In this document: piece by piece, positions 16,580 through 26,280 of the stretch
Layout of the letters: the number at the start of each line of letters is the position of its first letter
Position numbering within the stretch: position 1 is the first letter of the stretch
DNA from: Micavibrio_A sp040381535
GTDB taxonomy: Bacteria > Pseudomonadota > Alphaproteobacteria > Micavibrionales > Micavibrionaceae
DNA length: 36,949 nt
Direction: 5' to 3'
NCBI GenBank assembly: GCA_040381535.1
Contig: JBEIHF010000023.1
Coordinates: 1-36,949, forward strand
Made by a program: the position numbers and the translations under genes
Notes under the pieces: model-generated
What the model saw: the letters and a program-made list of their open reading frames with translations, nothing else
Told to the model about the DNA's origin: nothing
The model's database searches: none

Positions 16580-17131
16580 ATGAAACATACATCTTCGCTT
16601 TTTATCTCTATCATACTGGCAGGTATGGTCTTTTCCTTTGCGGCCTTTGCGCAAACCCCAAGCCAACCCACCGCTGATCTTATGCCGCCCGCAACGACAT
16701 CTGCCGCCGTACAGCCGCTCCCCCCGCTCGATGGTGAAACCCACCCGCCGCTCAATGTTTCCCCCGATAAATCGGAATTGGTCCGCCTCGAGAAGGAAGC
16801 CAGCTCCGTCATAGTCGGTAACCCTTCGCACATCACCGTGCTCTTGGATTCCCCGCGCCTCGCCGTGGTTATTCCGCGCGCATCGGGCGCCACCTACTTC
16901 ACGGTGCTGGACAAAGATGGCAATGTCATAATGCAACGCCATGTGGTTGTTGGCGCCGCCAAGAAGAACTATGTCCGCGTCCGCCGCTCCTGCGCCAATT
17001 CGCCCGATGACGCGAACTGCCAAGCGACCAGTGTTTATTTCTGCCCCGATATGTGCCATGAAATAGGTTCGGGAAACGGTGAAGAAGGCGGCGGCTCAGA
17101 CACGTCGGTGCCCACCACCGCAACCGAGTAA
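16580..17131 (+). CDS. Free-standing pilus assembly N-terminal domain (T2SS-T3SS_pil_N) protein
   Basis: A 183-residue exported protein with signal peptide MKHTSSLFISIILAGMVFSF then AAFA/QTPS. After a proline-rich linker, residues about 60-125 (KSELVRLEKEASSVIVGNPS, then TYFTVLDKDGNVIMQRHVVV) match the N-terminal domain of CpaC/RcpA secretins; CpaC in this window has the same pattern. Here the domain stands alone. The C-terminus has four cysteines in a short stretch (138, 147, 155, 159) and a GE/GS-rich tail. ATG 16580 is preferred over the upstream TTG because it opens the signal peptide after AGG. It is probably an accessory part of the Tad secretin complex in the periplasm and is 30 bases upstream of tadD. 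Confidence 0.85.
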   Translation: MKHTSSLFISIILAGMVFSFAAFAQTPSQPTADLMPPATTSAAVQPLPPLDGETHPPLNVSPDKSELVRLEKEASSVIVGNPSHITVLLDSPRLAVVIPRASGATYFTVLDKDGNVIMQRHVVVGAAKKNYVRVRRSCANSPDDANCQATSVYFCPDMCHEIGSGNGEEGGGSDTSVPTTATE

Positions 17132-17161
17132 CATTACCTCGAACTTATTTAGGGTATTTTC

Positions 17162-18151
17162 ATGACACCGGTCTTCCGCGGAATTCTTCTTGCGTCTCTA
17201 TCTGTCTCCGTCCTAGCACTCGGCGCCTGTTCCTCGACGGGAAGTAATGTCAGTGACAAATCCTCCGCCAGCCGCGTAGACCAGATATTGGAACGCGCGG
17301 CGCGCGAAGCCAAAGCCAGCGGCGATAAAACGCAAACCGTAGCGCTGCTCGAACAAATCTATGCCCGCAACCCCAATGATGCCGGCGTCGCCACCGCATA
17401 CGGTCAGGCTTTGCGCGATGATGAACAACTCAACACCGCCCGTCAGGTTTTGTCCCCCTACACCCAAGGCAAAAATGCCTATCCAGACGCCGTGACCGAA
17501 CTATCTATGGTGCAACTGGCATTGGGCCAATACAAAGAAGCCGAACTCACGGCGCGCCGTTCCGTAGAACTTGATTCCAATCAGGGCCGCGCCTATCTGG
17601 CATTGGGCACCGCGCTGGATGCGCAGAACTATCACGAGCAAGCCGAAGTCGCTTTCCGCAAAGGCATTGATCTGTGGCAAGGCGACCCCGCGCCCATCAT
17701 GAACAACCTCGCGCTTAACCTCGCTTCGCAAAACAAACTCGATCAGGCGATCGACATGCTGCAAAAAGCCAAGGCAATTTCGCCGGGCCGCATGGAGCTG
17801 GAGCGCAACATGCGCATCATCACGACCCTGAAAGAAGGGGCAGATGATTTCTACACCAAACAAAACCAGAAACCGGCCAAACCCGAAGGCGTGAAAAAAG
17901 AAGCCGCCATCGCTCCGGTAAAAGTCGAAAACGAACAGGCAAAAAATTCTGAGCCCGTGAAAATCACACCGGACAAAAAAGAAATAGCGCCGAAAGTTAC
18001 GGTGAAAAAAGAAGCCGTGAAGACACCTTCGAAAACCGTCACAAAAACCGAAGTGAAGGTGGAAAAAGTAGAGCCTTCTGCGTCTTCTACCAACGCGCGC
18101 GGCAGCAAGCAGAATTTTAATTCCGCCAAAAATTCCATCGGTAACGACTAA
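17162..18151 (+). CDS. tadD: TadD-type TPR lipoprotein
   Basis: A 329-residue lipoprotein: lipobox LALGAC with Cys23 as acylation site. Residues about 40-210 form TPR-like units (YARNPNDAGVATAYGQALRD, AELTARRSVELDSNQGRAYL, DQAIDMLQKAKAISPGRM), as in TadD, which acts as pilotin or assembly factor for the Tad secretin at the outer membrane. Residues about 230-329 are a Lys/Glu/Pro/Thr-rich, probably unstructured tail, longer than usual. AGGG lies seven bases before the ATG. It is convergent with tadC, with only eight bases between the stops. Confidence 0.9.
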   Translation: MTPVFRGILLASLSVSVLALGACSSTGSNVSDKSSASRVDQILERAAREAKASGDKTQTVALLEQIYARNPNDAGVATAYGQALRDDEQLNTARQVLSPYTQGKNAYPDAVTELSMVQLALGQYKEAELTARRSVELDSNQGRAYLALGTALDAQNYHEQAEVAFRKGIDLWQGDPAPIMNNLALNLASQNKLDQAIDMLQKAKAISPGRMELERNMRIITTLKEGADDFYTKQNQKPAKPEGVKKEAAIAPVKVENEQAKNSEPVKITPDKKEIAPKVTVKKEAVKTPSKTVTKTEVKVEKVEPSASSTNARGSKQNFNSAKNSIGND

Positions 18152-18159
18152 TCAGCTGA

Positions 18160-19104
18160 TTAAAATGTCCGCGACATCTGGATTCCGGCTGGACCAAGGA
18201 TCACGATGAACAGCGCCGGCAAGAAGAACAAGATCATCGGCACGGTGAGTTTGGGCGGCAGGGATGCCGCCTTTTGTTCGGCGTTCGCCATACGGATATC
18301 GCGCAATTCATCCGCCAGAACGCGCAAAGCCTGCGACACTGACGTACCGTATTGCTCGGCCTGTATCAGCGCTGTGGCAAAGGATTTTCCGTGACCGCCG
18401 ACGCGCTTACCGAATTCTGAAAGTGCGCCGCGCCGATCGTTCAACATCGCCATCTCGGCGCTCAAAATGCCAAGCTCTTCCGCAAGCGTAGGTGAATGCT
18501 CCGCCACTTCCTGCGCCACGCGATCAACAGTCTGCTCAAGTCCGATACCGCCCTGCACGCAGATCAACATCATGTCGAGCGCATCGGGAAATTCCAGACT
18601 CAAATCTTCAATACGTTTGATGGCAGTGTTTTTGACCAGAATACGGGGCAGGAAAAATCCCGCAAGAGCGCATATAAGCAAAATGCTCATTTCCATCCAA
18701 GGCTCGAGATCCTTGTCCGCTTTGGCCATAATCATCATGGCGAACAGAACAAGGAAAATAGGCAATACAATCTGGGTAATAATGTATTTCATCGGTGCGG
18801 CGGGGTTTCTATTCCCTGCCTGCATCAACATGATGCGGACCTTTTCACCGTATTCGCCGGCAAAGCTTTTCATTTTGAAGAACGACTCTAGAGAATCTTT
18901 CGCCGTAACGGTTTTTTGACCCTTACGATTCAGTTCTTCCTTGGTCTGCTCGAACAAGGCTTTGCGTTTTTTCTCGATGACGCTTTTGTAACGCTCTTTT
19001 TTCTCACCCCGATTGAGCATCGGCAGCGCGAATGCGGCAAACGACATCGCCGCAGCCATTGCGCTTATTACGATAATCAAAAGATCCGAGGTTAGATTAG
19101 GCAA
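18160..19104 (-). CDS. tadC: Tad pilus inner-membrane platform protein TadC
   Basis: A 314-residue type II secretion F-domain protein with N-terminal and C-terminal membrane segments. The central F-domain has FPDALDMMLICVQGGIGLEQ and FATALIQAEQYGTSVSQALRVLADE, typical of TadC. It forms the inner-membrane platform with TadB, on which CpaF acts. The start is a TTG four bases after the tadB stop, with AAGGTG seven bases upstream; no ATG nearby fits. Last gene of the minus-strand tad run. Confidence 0.95.
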   Translation of the reverse strand: MPNLTSDLLIIVISAMAAAMSFAAFALPMLNRGEKKERYKSVIEKKRKALFEQTKEELNRKGQKTVTAKDSLESFFKMKSFAGEYGEKVRIMLMQAGNRNPAAPMKYIITQIVLPIFLVLFAMMIMAKADKDLEPWMEMSILLICALAGFFLPRILVKNTAIKRIEDLSLEFPDALDMMLICVQGGIGLEQTVDRVAQEVAEHSPTLAEELGILSAEMAMLNDRRGALSEFGKRVGGHGKSFATALIQAEQYGTSVSQALRVLADELRDIRMANAEQKAASLPPKLTVPMILFFLPALFIVILGPAGIQMSRTF

Positions 19105-19108
19105 AATG

Positions 19109-20086
19109 TTACACCTTAAAGTTGATCATTTGTTTCATGCAAAGAATCCCGCATAGCATCCAGAAAATAGCACCGCCCAAAAGCCATTTGCCTGTGGGAT
19201 CGTAAAATAACAGCCCGATATAATCAGGATTGATAAAATACATCGCCGTCGCGACGAATATGGGAAGAGCGCCGATAATCATGGCCGAAGATTTGGCTTC
19301 GGATGACAGAGCCTGCACTTTGCGGCGCAGACGGAAACGCGCACGTATCACTTTTGCAAGGCCTTCGAGAATTTCAGAAAGCGAGGAACCCGTTTGCGAT
19401 TGGATCGTCACGGCGGTGGCAAACATCTGCACTTCAGCCAGCGGCATGCGGCGGGCGCAATCCTGTACGGCCTCTGGCAGCGACACACCGATTTTTTGTT
19501 GATCGAAAATACGGCCCATTTCATCGCCGATCGGCCCTTGATATTCGCGGCCCACCATTTTGATGGCTTCAGATACGGGCATACCGGCACGGAGCAAACG
19601 CGTCATAGCTTCGAGCGCATCTGCGAGTTCGGAAAGGAATTTTTTCTGGCGGCGTTTGATAAGACGTTTCAGGATGTAGCGCGGCAGACCCATAAATCCG
19701 ATGATCGCGGCAAAAATAATGACCATGATACCCTTACCCGCCGCATAGGCCAAAAACGGGCAGACGATTCCAAGGATGACCGAGATCAACCAGAATTGTT
19801 TGGGCGACATGGTGAGGCCCGCCTGCATGAGCTTCATGGACAGCGTGGCTTTTCTGGCCTCTTGTTCGGGATCGGCGTTGTCTTTGAGTTTGCGGGCGAG
19901 CGCTTCGCGGCGCGCCACTTCGGGATTTTTCCTCTTCGCGCTGTCTGCAATATGTTCGCCGCGGATAACCTTCATCATGCGTTTCTTTTGCGTGGATTTC
20001 GCATTCGAAAGCATATACGCAATCATGCCGGTTACGACCAGCACGAGCAAAAGCGCAACGACGGTAATAACAATGGTATTATCCAT
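19109..20086 (-). CDS. tadB: Tad pilus inner-membrane platform protein TadB
   Basis: 325 residues from ATG 20086 (MDNTIVITVVALLLVLVV). This start overlaps the cpaF stop by eight bases and has GGAAG six bases upstream; the frame itself extends to 20125. The F-domain contains LADALEAMTRLLRAGMPVSEAI and FATAVTIQSQTGSSLSEILEGLAKVIR. TadB is the partner of TadC in the assembly platform. Confidence 0.95.
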   Translation of the reverse strand: MDNTIVITVVALLLVLVVTGMIAYMLSNAKSTQKKRMMKVIRGEHIADSAKRKNPEVARREALARKLKDNADPEQEARKATLSMKLMQAGLTMSPKQFWLISVILGIVCPFLAYAAGKGIMVIIFAAIIGFMGLPRYILKRLIKRRQKKFLSELADALEAMTRLLRAGMPVSEAIKMVGREYQGPIGDEMGRIFDQQKIGVSLPEAVQDCARRMPLAEVQMFATAVTIQSQTGSSLSEILEGLAKVIRARFRLRRKVQALSSEAKSSAMIIGALPIFVATAMYFINPDYIGLLFYDPTGKWLLGGAIFWMLCGILCMKQMINFKV

Positions 20087-21584
20087 AGGCTTCTTCCATG
20101 GCATCGAGTACGAGTTTCTCGACATTGAACTGGCGGGCCTTGTCCCAAAATTTTGGACGCATGCCGGATGATTTCAGCTCGGTAATCAATTTGCCTTTTT
20201 CATCTTCGCCAATAAATTCGATTTTAAAGAGGTCCTGCATGGTGACAACTTCGCCTTCCATGCCCGTGATCTCCGATATGTGGGTGACTTTACGCGAACC
20301 GTCGCGCAGACGTTGCACCTGAATGATGACGTTGATAGCCGATGCAATCTGTTCGCGCACGGCGCTGGTAGGCAAGTTCAAAGAACCCATGGCGATCATG
20401 TTTTCCATACGCGAAATTGCTTCGCGGGGATTGTTGGCGTGGACCGTGCCCATGGAACCGTCGTGGCCTGTGTTCATAGCCGAAAGCAAATCGAACGCTT
20501 CGGGACCGCGCACCTCGCCCACGATAATACGTTCGGGACGCATACGCAGACAGTTTTTCACGAGGTCACGCATGGTGATTTCGCCGACGCCTTCAAGGTT
20601 GGCGGGGCGTGTTTCAAGACGCACCACGTGCGGCTGTTGCAATTGCAATTCGCAGGCATCTTCGCAGGTGATTATACGCTCACCGGCCTCGATATAACGC
20701 GTCACGCAGTTCAGCATGGTGGTTTTACCCGAACCCGTACCGCCGGAAATCAGAATATTCACCCGGCATCTTCCGATTGCCATGATGAGTTTGGCAGCTG
20801 AAGGCGTCATCGCGCCGTATTCGAGCAGTTTATCGAGCGTAAGTTTGTCTTTTTTGAATTTACGAATGGTCATGCATGCGCCGTCCACGGCGAGCGGGGG
20901 AATAATAACGTTCACACGGGAACCGTCCGGCAAACGCGCGTCGCATATCGGCGAGCTTTCATCGACGCGGCGGCCGATGGCACCAACGATACGCTGACAG
21001 ATCGTCGTCAAATGTTGGTTGTCCCGGAATTTGATTTTAGCACGTTCGATTTTACCGCTGACCTCGATATAGGTCGTATCGGGTCCGTTGATCATGATAT
21101 CGGCGATGTCGTCGCGTTCCAGCAATTCTTCGAGCGGGCCAAAACCCAACATATCGTTGGTGCATTCCTTGGCAATGGCGGCCAATTCAGCAGGAGTGAT
21201 GTCCAAATTACGAAAGCGGGAGATCTCTTCGACAGCGGAATTAACCTCGACACGCGCCTCATCCGACTTCATGCGGGCGAGCGCCTTCAAATCGATACCA
21301 TCCCGCAAATCAAGCCAGATGCGGTTGCGCGCACGTTGCAGGCGCAGATTGTCCATGTTCTGGGCGGAGCTTAAATCTTCGCTTGCCTCTTGGTATAATT
21401 CCATTTCACCTTCGCTCATCGACTTGACGGCTTTTTTATCGTCCGATGATGTGGGCGCAGGCGCGGCTGTGGGTTTTTCTTCCTGTTTGACAGGTTCCGC
21501 TTTGGTTGTTTCAACGACAGCAGGTTTCGGTGGTGCTGCCATCAGGGATATATCGTTTGATCCGCCTTGCTTTTTACCGAACAT
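20079..21584 (-). CDS. cpaF: Tad pilus assembly ATPase CpaF/TadA
   Basis: A 501-residue secretion ATPase of the VirB11/GspE superfamily. The Walker A is ISGGTGSGKTTMLN (residues 280-292), with Asp and His boxes further on, and RPERIIVGEVRGPEAFDLL and GHDGSMGTVHANNPREA near the C-terminal side. The N-terminus (1-60) is a Pro/Glu/Lys linker. It powers Flp pilus extension, and possibly retraction, from the cytoplasmic side. A full AGGAGG site lies five bases before the ATG. Length is normal for CpaF. Confidence 0.97.
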   Translation of the reverse strand: MFGKKQGGSNDISLMAAPPKPAVVETTKAEPVKQEEKPTAAPAPTSSDDKKAVKSMSEGEMELYQEASEDLSSAQNMDNLRLQRARNRIWLDLRDGIDLKALARMKSDEARVEVNSAVEEISRFRNLDITPAELAAIAKECTNDMLGFGPLEELLERDDIADIMINGPDTTYIEVSGKIERAKIKFRDNQHLTTICQRIVGAIGRRVDESSPICDARLPDGSRVNVIIPPLAVDGACMTIRKFKKDKLTLDKLLEYGAMTPSAAKLIMAIGRCRVNILISGGTGSGKTTMLNCVTRYIEAGERIITCEDACELQLQQPHVVRLETRPANLEGVGEITMRDLVKNCLRMRPERIIVGEVRGPEAFDLLSAMNTGHDGSMGTVHANNPREAISRMENMIAMGSLNLPTSAVREQIASAINVIIQVQRLRDGSRKVTHISEITGMEGEVVTMQDLFKIEFIGEDEKGKLITELKSSGMRPKFWDKARQFNVEKLVLDAMEEAYG

Positions 21585-21605
21585 GATGACCTCCTTTCCC
21601 TGCTT

Positions 21606-22838
21606 CTATTTTTTTGCTTTGAGTTTGCTCATCAAAGAGCCGAGCGCGCCACCTTGCGACGCATCTTCGTTGGATTCATGGCGCAAGCCAGTCGCTTTTT
21701 GCAAAAGCGGCATTAGTTTCATCGCAATTTCCGCACCGGTTTTATCTGCAGATACTTTGCGGCCTTCATTTTCAGTGCCGATGAATACTTTGGAATCAAA
21801 CGGAATGACGGCTTCCGGTTCATGATCGAGCGCGGATTTGATATCACCTTTTGGTACTTCCTTACCCGGCGCGATACCCGCCATATTGACGATCAGATCG
21901 ATATGATCGCCCTTGCCGCCTTGTAATTTTTTTACTTCGGTCATCAAGGAACGCGCGGAACGTAAAGAAGCCAGCGTCGGGGTAGATACGATCATGATTT
22001 CGTGGCTGCGCGTGAGAATGGATTTCTTCAAAGAGGGACCTGCACCCGATAAATCGACGATCACTACAGGATAACTCGACATCGTGGTGTTCAAAATTTC
22101 TTCAAATTGCGCGATTTGCGGGCTGACTTCCAAAAGCGGTTCCATACCTGTTGCGAGAATCGCAAGTTTATCGTTCGCCTGATAGAGCATGCGGCGCAAT
22201 GAATCCGCATCCTTTCCGACAACGGCTTTTATGGCTTCGGTCGTGCTTGCGACAGGCTCAAACCCCATGCCCACACCCATCGAAGACCATCCGCCCGCGG
22301 CGTCGATCAAAAGCGTTTTTTGCGATAATGTCTCCGAAGAAAGACTGGCGAGCATTTGTGAAATGGCCGTAACGCCTACACCGCCTTTGGAGCCGATGAC
22401 ACTTATCAAGCGGCTGCCCGATGCGCCGAGCTTCTCAATCAGCGTTCCGGCAATAACTTCGGAGAGCGTTTCTACGGGAACCGGACGCACCAGATAATCG
22501 GATACGCCCATGGCGGTCAGTGAGCGGTAAAGATTGACGTCGTTGACGGGACCGATGACGATAGCGCTCGTGCCTTCATCGCAACTGGCCGACAAAACAC
22601 CAAGACGGTCTATAAAGGCTTTTTCAGTTGTATCCGTTTCCACCATGATGATGTCGGCGGATTTGGCATTTTCGTACATGCGGATCGCGGATTCGACATC
22701 ACCGTCATGCACGCGCACGGAAACACGCGCGAAACGCCAATCATGCTGCAGGGATTTTGCGGCTTCTATCGTTTCTCTGTCCCTTAGGAACAGATCAACC
22801 GTTGCGGTTGGAAGAAGTATTGATGTTTCAGTAGACAC
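21606..22838 (-). CDS. cpaE: Tad pilus localisation protein CpaE/TadZ
   Basis: A 410-residue protein with an N-terminal receiver-like domain (to about 130; it ends in YLVRPVPVETL) and a C-terminal MinD/ParA-like ATPase. The deviant Walker A is GSKGGVGVTAIS (K151). CpaE/TadZ marks the pole or site of pilus assembly and recruits the CpaF machine. The start is GTG at 22838 with a GAGGGTG stretch upstream. The C-terminus ends in a short basic tail (KLKAKK). Confidence 0.93.
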   Translation of the reverse strand: MSTETSILLPTATVDLFLRDRETIEAAKSLQHDWRFARVSVRVHDGDVESAIRMYENAKSADIIMVETDTTEKAFIDRLGVLSASCDEGTSAIVIGPVNDVNLYRSLTAMGVSDYLVRPVPVETLSEVIAGTLIEKLGASGSRLISVIGSKGGVGVTAISQMLASLSSETLSQKTLLIDAAGGWSSMGVGMGFEPVASTTEAIKAVVGKDADSLRRMLYQANDKLAILATGMEPLLEVSPQIAQFEEILNTTMSSYPVVIVDLSGAGPSLKKSILTRSHEIMIVSTPTLASLRSARSLMTEVKKLQGGKGDHIDLIVNMAGIAPGKEVPKGDIKSALDHEPEAVIPFDSKVFIGTENEGRKVSADKTGAEIAMKLMPLLQKATGLRHESNEDASQGGALGSLMSKLKAKK

Positions 22839-22875
22839 GGTTTCAATTCACCCTCGAAGGTTATATCACGTAAAA

Positions 22876-23529
22876 TTATTCTTGAATGTCGGATCGTTCT
22901 ATGCGGTTAAGGTCGCCCTCGGCCTCATCCGCATCAACTTGTCTGTAGTATTCAACGTTGTTAGCGGAACGGCGGCCATCACCAGGGTCCGAAGCAGCGT
23001 TGCCCAGAAGATCGGCGGGACGGTAGATTTGTTTGGCCAGCATGGTTTCCGTGGAGCAGCCGAATTTGTAATCGCCGATTTCGGCGGTCGTCAGACCATC
23101 ATCGAATCCTGGCATGTTGCGGCATCCTGCGGGCCCGACCGCGCTTACAGTGTCATAAGAGATCATCAAGGTAGGCGTCGCGCCTTCAGATTTCACGGTT
23201 TCGGCGGAAACATTTTGAATGCCCAGCTTGTTCAGACGGCCTTTGAATTTGGAAAGATCATTAAAAGCCTGCATCGCGCCGTATTTTTTATTTGCGGGAT
23301 CGTAACCCAGCGACATTTGTATCGTACTAGCGCCGAAGCGTTCATAATCAGTGGACACGCGGTAAAGATAACCATCCGTTACTTCCGCAACCGGAACCTG
23401 CAAAAGATGAGTTTCAGGAACGACGGACACGCGCGACGTGTTCATCATGGAAGGCGTACTCTGGGGAGCGCAGGCTGTAACGACAAGCGCACCAGACATC
23501 AAAAGCAAAAGACCGAAATTCTTGTTCAT
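22876..23529 (-). CDS. cpaD: Tad pilus assembly lipoprotein CpaD
   Basis: 217 residues from ATG 23529, which sits six bases after AGGAAG; the ATG at 23535 directly abuts that site and is less likely. The lipobox is VVTAC (Cys20). The C-terminal block GCSTETMLAKQIYRPADLLG with later SDPGDGRRSANNVEYYR is the CpaD signature. It is an outer-membrane-associated partner of the CpaC secretin. It lies between cpaC and cpaE. Confidence 0.92.
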   Translation of the reverse strand: MNKNFGLLLLMSGALVVTACAPQSTPSMMNTSRVSVVPETHLLQVPVAEVTDGYLYRVSTDYERFGASTIQMSLGYDPANKKYGAMQAFNDLSKFKGRLNKLGIQNVSAETVKSEGATPTLMISYDTVSAVGPAGCRNMPGFDDGLTTAEIGDYKFGCSTETMLAKQIYRPADLLGNAASDPGDGRRSANNVEYYRQVDADEAEGDLNRIERSDIQE

Positions 23530-23541
23530 GCTCATCTTCCT

Positions 23542-25152
23542 TTAATCCATCATGTAGCCGAAGGTGCCGACGTCTTTCATGACGGAATCGACCTTCTTCG
23601 AACCATAGGTGCGTTTGATATTGGTTTCGAACACGCGAGACAGCGCGCTTTTCTCACGCTCTGGCGCAGCCTTTTGAGCGACCAGCGGTGATTGATCCAT
23701 CATCGGTTCCTGGGAAAGACCCGTAGGAGGTGCCATTTTGCTTGCAAAATTCGCATCATCACCTTCTTCGGGCATATCTTCCAGATCCGCCATGCTCAAG
23801 CGCGGAACTTCACCAAGATTGTCGTCCGTGCCTTTGTTAGAAAGCTTTTGCGCATCCATGCCGGATTGCGTTTTGTTTTCCGCAAACGGTTTTACGAGGT
23901 ATGGCGTGATCATCACGACGAGTTCGGTTTCGTTGCGTTGGAACGAATCGGATTTGAGCAGATCGCCCACAACCGGAACCTTGTTTACGCCCGGAATGCT
24001 CGTGAGCGATGATACCGTATCAGATTGCAACAGACCCGCGATCATCAGCGTACCGCCCGAAGGAAGCTCGACAGTCGTGTCGGCACGGCGCACGTTGAAC
24101 GTGGGAACCGTAATGCCTTGCAGTTGGAGGTTATCGTCATAAGTTGCGGAGGATACTTCGGTCGTCATCTCCATGCTGATGCGGTTTGGACTCATCACGG
24201 TCGGACGGAAGTTCAAACTCACACCGAACGGACGGAATTCATAGACAAGGTTTCCGTTGCGGTCGATTTCGGTCGGGATTGGCACTTCGCCGCCAGCCAA
24301 GAATCCTGCCTGTTCGCCGGAGATGGCGGTCAGGTTCGGTTCGGCCAGCGTGTTGACGATGCCTTCTTCTTCCAAAGCGCGTGCAAGGAAAGAAAGAGGA
24401 CCGAAAGAACCGGATGTATAATTAAGCGCGAGAACGCCAAGCTGTGCGGGCGCCGTCAAACCAAGACCTGCAGCAGCGGACAAAGCCGTTCCGACAGCGC
24501 CGATTGCGCCGTTGGCTTCGGTTTCGATACCAAGGTCTTTGAGCGCGCTGCGCGAAGCTTCGATGATTTTGACTTTCAGCATAACCTGCTGTTCGCCCGC
24601 CACGGTGAGCATGTTCACGACGACTTCATCGATCGGACGGTTGTCCATTTCCTGAATTTCGCCTGCATACTGGCCGACGAGATTTGCAATCGAGTTCGCC
24701 ATGGCAGGCGTGGAGACATGGCCCGTAATGACAACCTGATCCGTCAGAGCTTTGATTTTGACATCTTCATTCGGATAAAGCTCGTCGATCGTGCTTTGCA
24801 GTTTTTCAATGTCCATTTGGACATGGACGTTGATTTTTTTGATGACGTTGCCTTCTTCATCCAAAATCATAATGTTCGTGTCGCCGAGATTGCTGCCGAC
24901 GAGGTAGAGTTTATCGGATTTGATCGCCATGACATCGACGATGGACGGGTTTGCTACCAGAACGTCGGAAACATTGCCCTTGAGCGAAATCATTTCGGCC
25001 TTGCCGAGCATGATATCGACAACGGGATCGCCTTTTAATTCCGTGATGGAAAGGTCGCCCTTTTCCGCCATGGCATGCGATACGGTGAACACACCGACCA
25101 TAATGATGGCGGATAGCACAAGCGCGCATTGCTTGAAAATATTGGTCCTCAT
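23542..25152 (-). CDS. cpaC: Tad pilus secretin CpaC/RcpA
   Basis: A 536-residue outer-membrane secretin. It has a signal peptide ending SHAMA/EKGD, a pilus N-terminal domain (about 35-110, with ISLKGNVSDVLVANPSIVDV), a BON-like domain (about 115-185) and a secretin domain with NTLAEPNLTAISGEQAGFL, VELPSGGTLMIAGLL and ETELVVMITPYLVKP. It forms the outer-membrane channel for the pilus. The ATG overlaps the cpaB stop as ATGA. The C-terminal 100 residues are an acidic extension after the secretin core. Confidence 0.97.
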   Translation of the reverse strand: MRTNIFKQCALVLSAIIMVGVFTVSHAMAEKGDLSITELKGDPVVDIMLGKAEMISLKGNVSDVLVANPSIVDVMAIKSDKLYLVGSNLGDTNIMILDEEGNVIKKINVHVQMDIEKLQSTIDELYPNEDVKIKALTDQVVITGHVSTPAMANSIANLVGQYAGEIQEMDNRPIDEVVVNMLTVAGEQQVMLKVKIIEASRSALKDLGIETEANGAIGAVGTALSAAAGLGLTAPAQLGVLALNYTSGSFGPLSFLARALEEEGIVNTLAEPNLTAISGEQAGFLAGGEVPIPTEIDRNGNLVYEFRPFGVSLNFRPTVMSPNRISMEMTTEVSSATYDDNLQLQGITVPTFNVRRADTTVELPSGGTLMIAGLLQSDTVSSLTSIPGVNKVPVVGDLLKSDSFQRNETELVVMITPYLVKPFAENKTQSGMDAQKLSNKGTDDNLGEVPRLSMADLEDMPEEGDDANFASKMAPPTGLSQEPMMDQSPLVAQKAAPEREKSALSRVFETNIKRTYGSKKVDSVMKDVGTFGYMMD

Positions 25153-26087
25153 TCTGTTTCCCCTTCTGTGGGCTCGCTCAATACGGGCACTTCGACCTCT
25201 TCAGAGCTTTCTTCCAGTTCATTTTCGAATTTGATTTGCGATACAGAGCCGCGTGGGCGCACTTCTTGCATAGCCGCACCGTTATAGATGCGCACCGGCC
25301 CACCGCCACCCGTTTTCAGATTGTCGATATTTTGCATGACTTTTGAAACTTCGATGTCGGTCGTCATGGCGGCCGTGTTGTCGTCCTTGTCATCGCCGAT
25401 ACCGCGCAGGGTAAGGATAAGATCGCCCATTTCGGATGCGAGTGCTACTTTTTCGGCGCCTTTGGTATCAACGGCCAAGGTCACGGTGCGCGCGATCTTG
25501 GCTTTGTCCTCGTCACGCGAAGATTCTTGGTCAACCGCCAGAACCTTAACGTTTTTCAAAATGGTTTCGGACGCATGGTTGCGCACGAAGGAATTCGTTT
25601 CCATGGTTTGATCTTCGCGTGACACTTCAACTTTATAAGTCAAAATTACATCCACAAAATCACCGGGCGATACGAAACCGCCCGCCATCGTGTCGGCCTT
25701 CACAGGAATGGCAACGGCGCGCATGCCCTTATCGAGCGTCGCCGCGACAACATTGCCTTTGCCTTCTTTGAATACATAGCTTTGCAAAACGGGTTGACCC
25801 GAGGACACTTTCGCGATCAAACGGCCTTTGAGGGCTTCTGCGGCCTTGTCATCTTCTTTCTTTTTGGTAATGGCGCCTTGGAACGCATTCCCGGGCCATG
25901 TCTGCCATTTCAGATCGCCTTCGCCGAGTTCGGAGCCTATGCCCAGATCCTTCGCTGCGACCAGAACTTGCACTTTCTCACCGCCGTCATCGGATTTTTT
26001 GCCGCCCAAAGACGCCTGCACGAGCACCGCTACAAGAATAGCGATGATGAAACCACCGGCGAGAACGATCATTACGTTTTTATTCAT
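25149..26087 (-). CDS. cpaB: Tad pilus assembly protein CpaB/RcpC
   Basis: A 312-residue periplasmic protein anchored by an N-terminal segment (VMIVLAGGFIIAILVAVLVQ). A SAF domain (about 42-110, VLVAAKDLGIGSELGEGDLK) is followed by the RcpC-type domain (DKGMRAVAIPVKADTMAGGF, VSPGDFVDVILTYKV). It is thought to gate or stabilise the secretin. The GGAG site is six bases before ATG 26087. It overlaps cpaC by four bases. Confidence 0.95.
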   Translation of the reverse strand: MNKNVMIVLAGGFIIAILVAVLVQASLGGKKSDDGGEKVQVLVAAKDLGIGSELGEGDLKWQTWPGNAFQGAITKKKEDDKAAEALKGRLIAKVSSGQPVLQSYVFKEGKGNVVAATLDKGMRAVAIPVKADTMAGGFVSPGDFVDVILTYKVEVSREDQTMETNSFVRNHASETILKNVKVLAVDQESSRDEDKAKIARTVTLAVDTKGAEKVALASEMGDLILTLRGIGDDKDDNTAAMTTDIEVSKVMQNIDNLKTGGGGPVRIYNGAAMQEVRPRGSVSQIKFENELEESSEEVEVPVLSEPTEGETE

Positions 26088-26280
26088 TCTAGACTCCGTT
26101 GTTCAAAACCCATGACCGCGTTTAGCGGACCTAGGGGCTTTTTCGGCAGGATTAAAGGTGAGAAAACACAGAAGAAGTACAGACTAAACACCCTAACCGT
26201 ATCGCCTTTTGGTTAAGAAAACCTGAAAGGCACAAGCCCCCGCTTGTTCGTCGTTACGCCGCCCCTTTTTAATGAGGCTT

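Noticed and set aside
24025..25038. Long plus-strand open frame opposite the cpaC gene
   Set aside because: It is the antisense shadow of a firmly recognised secretin gene and shows no motif of its own.
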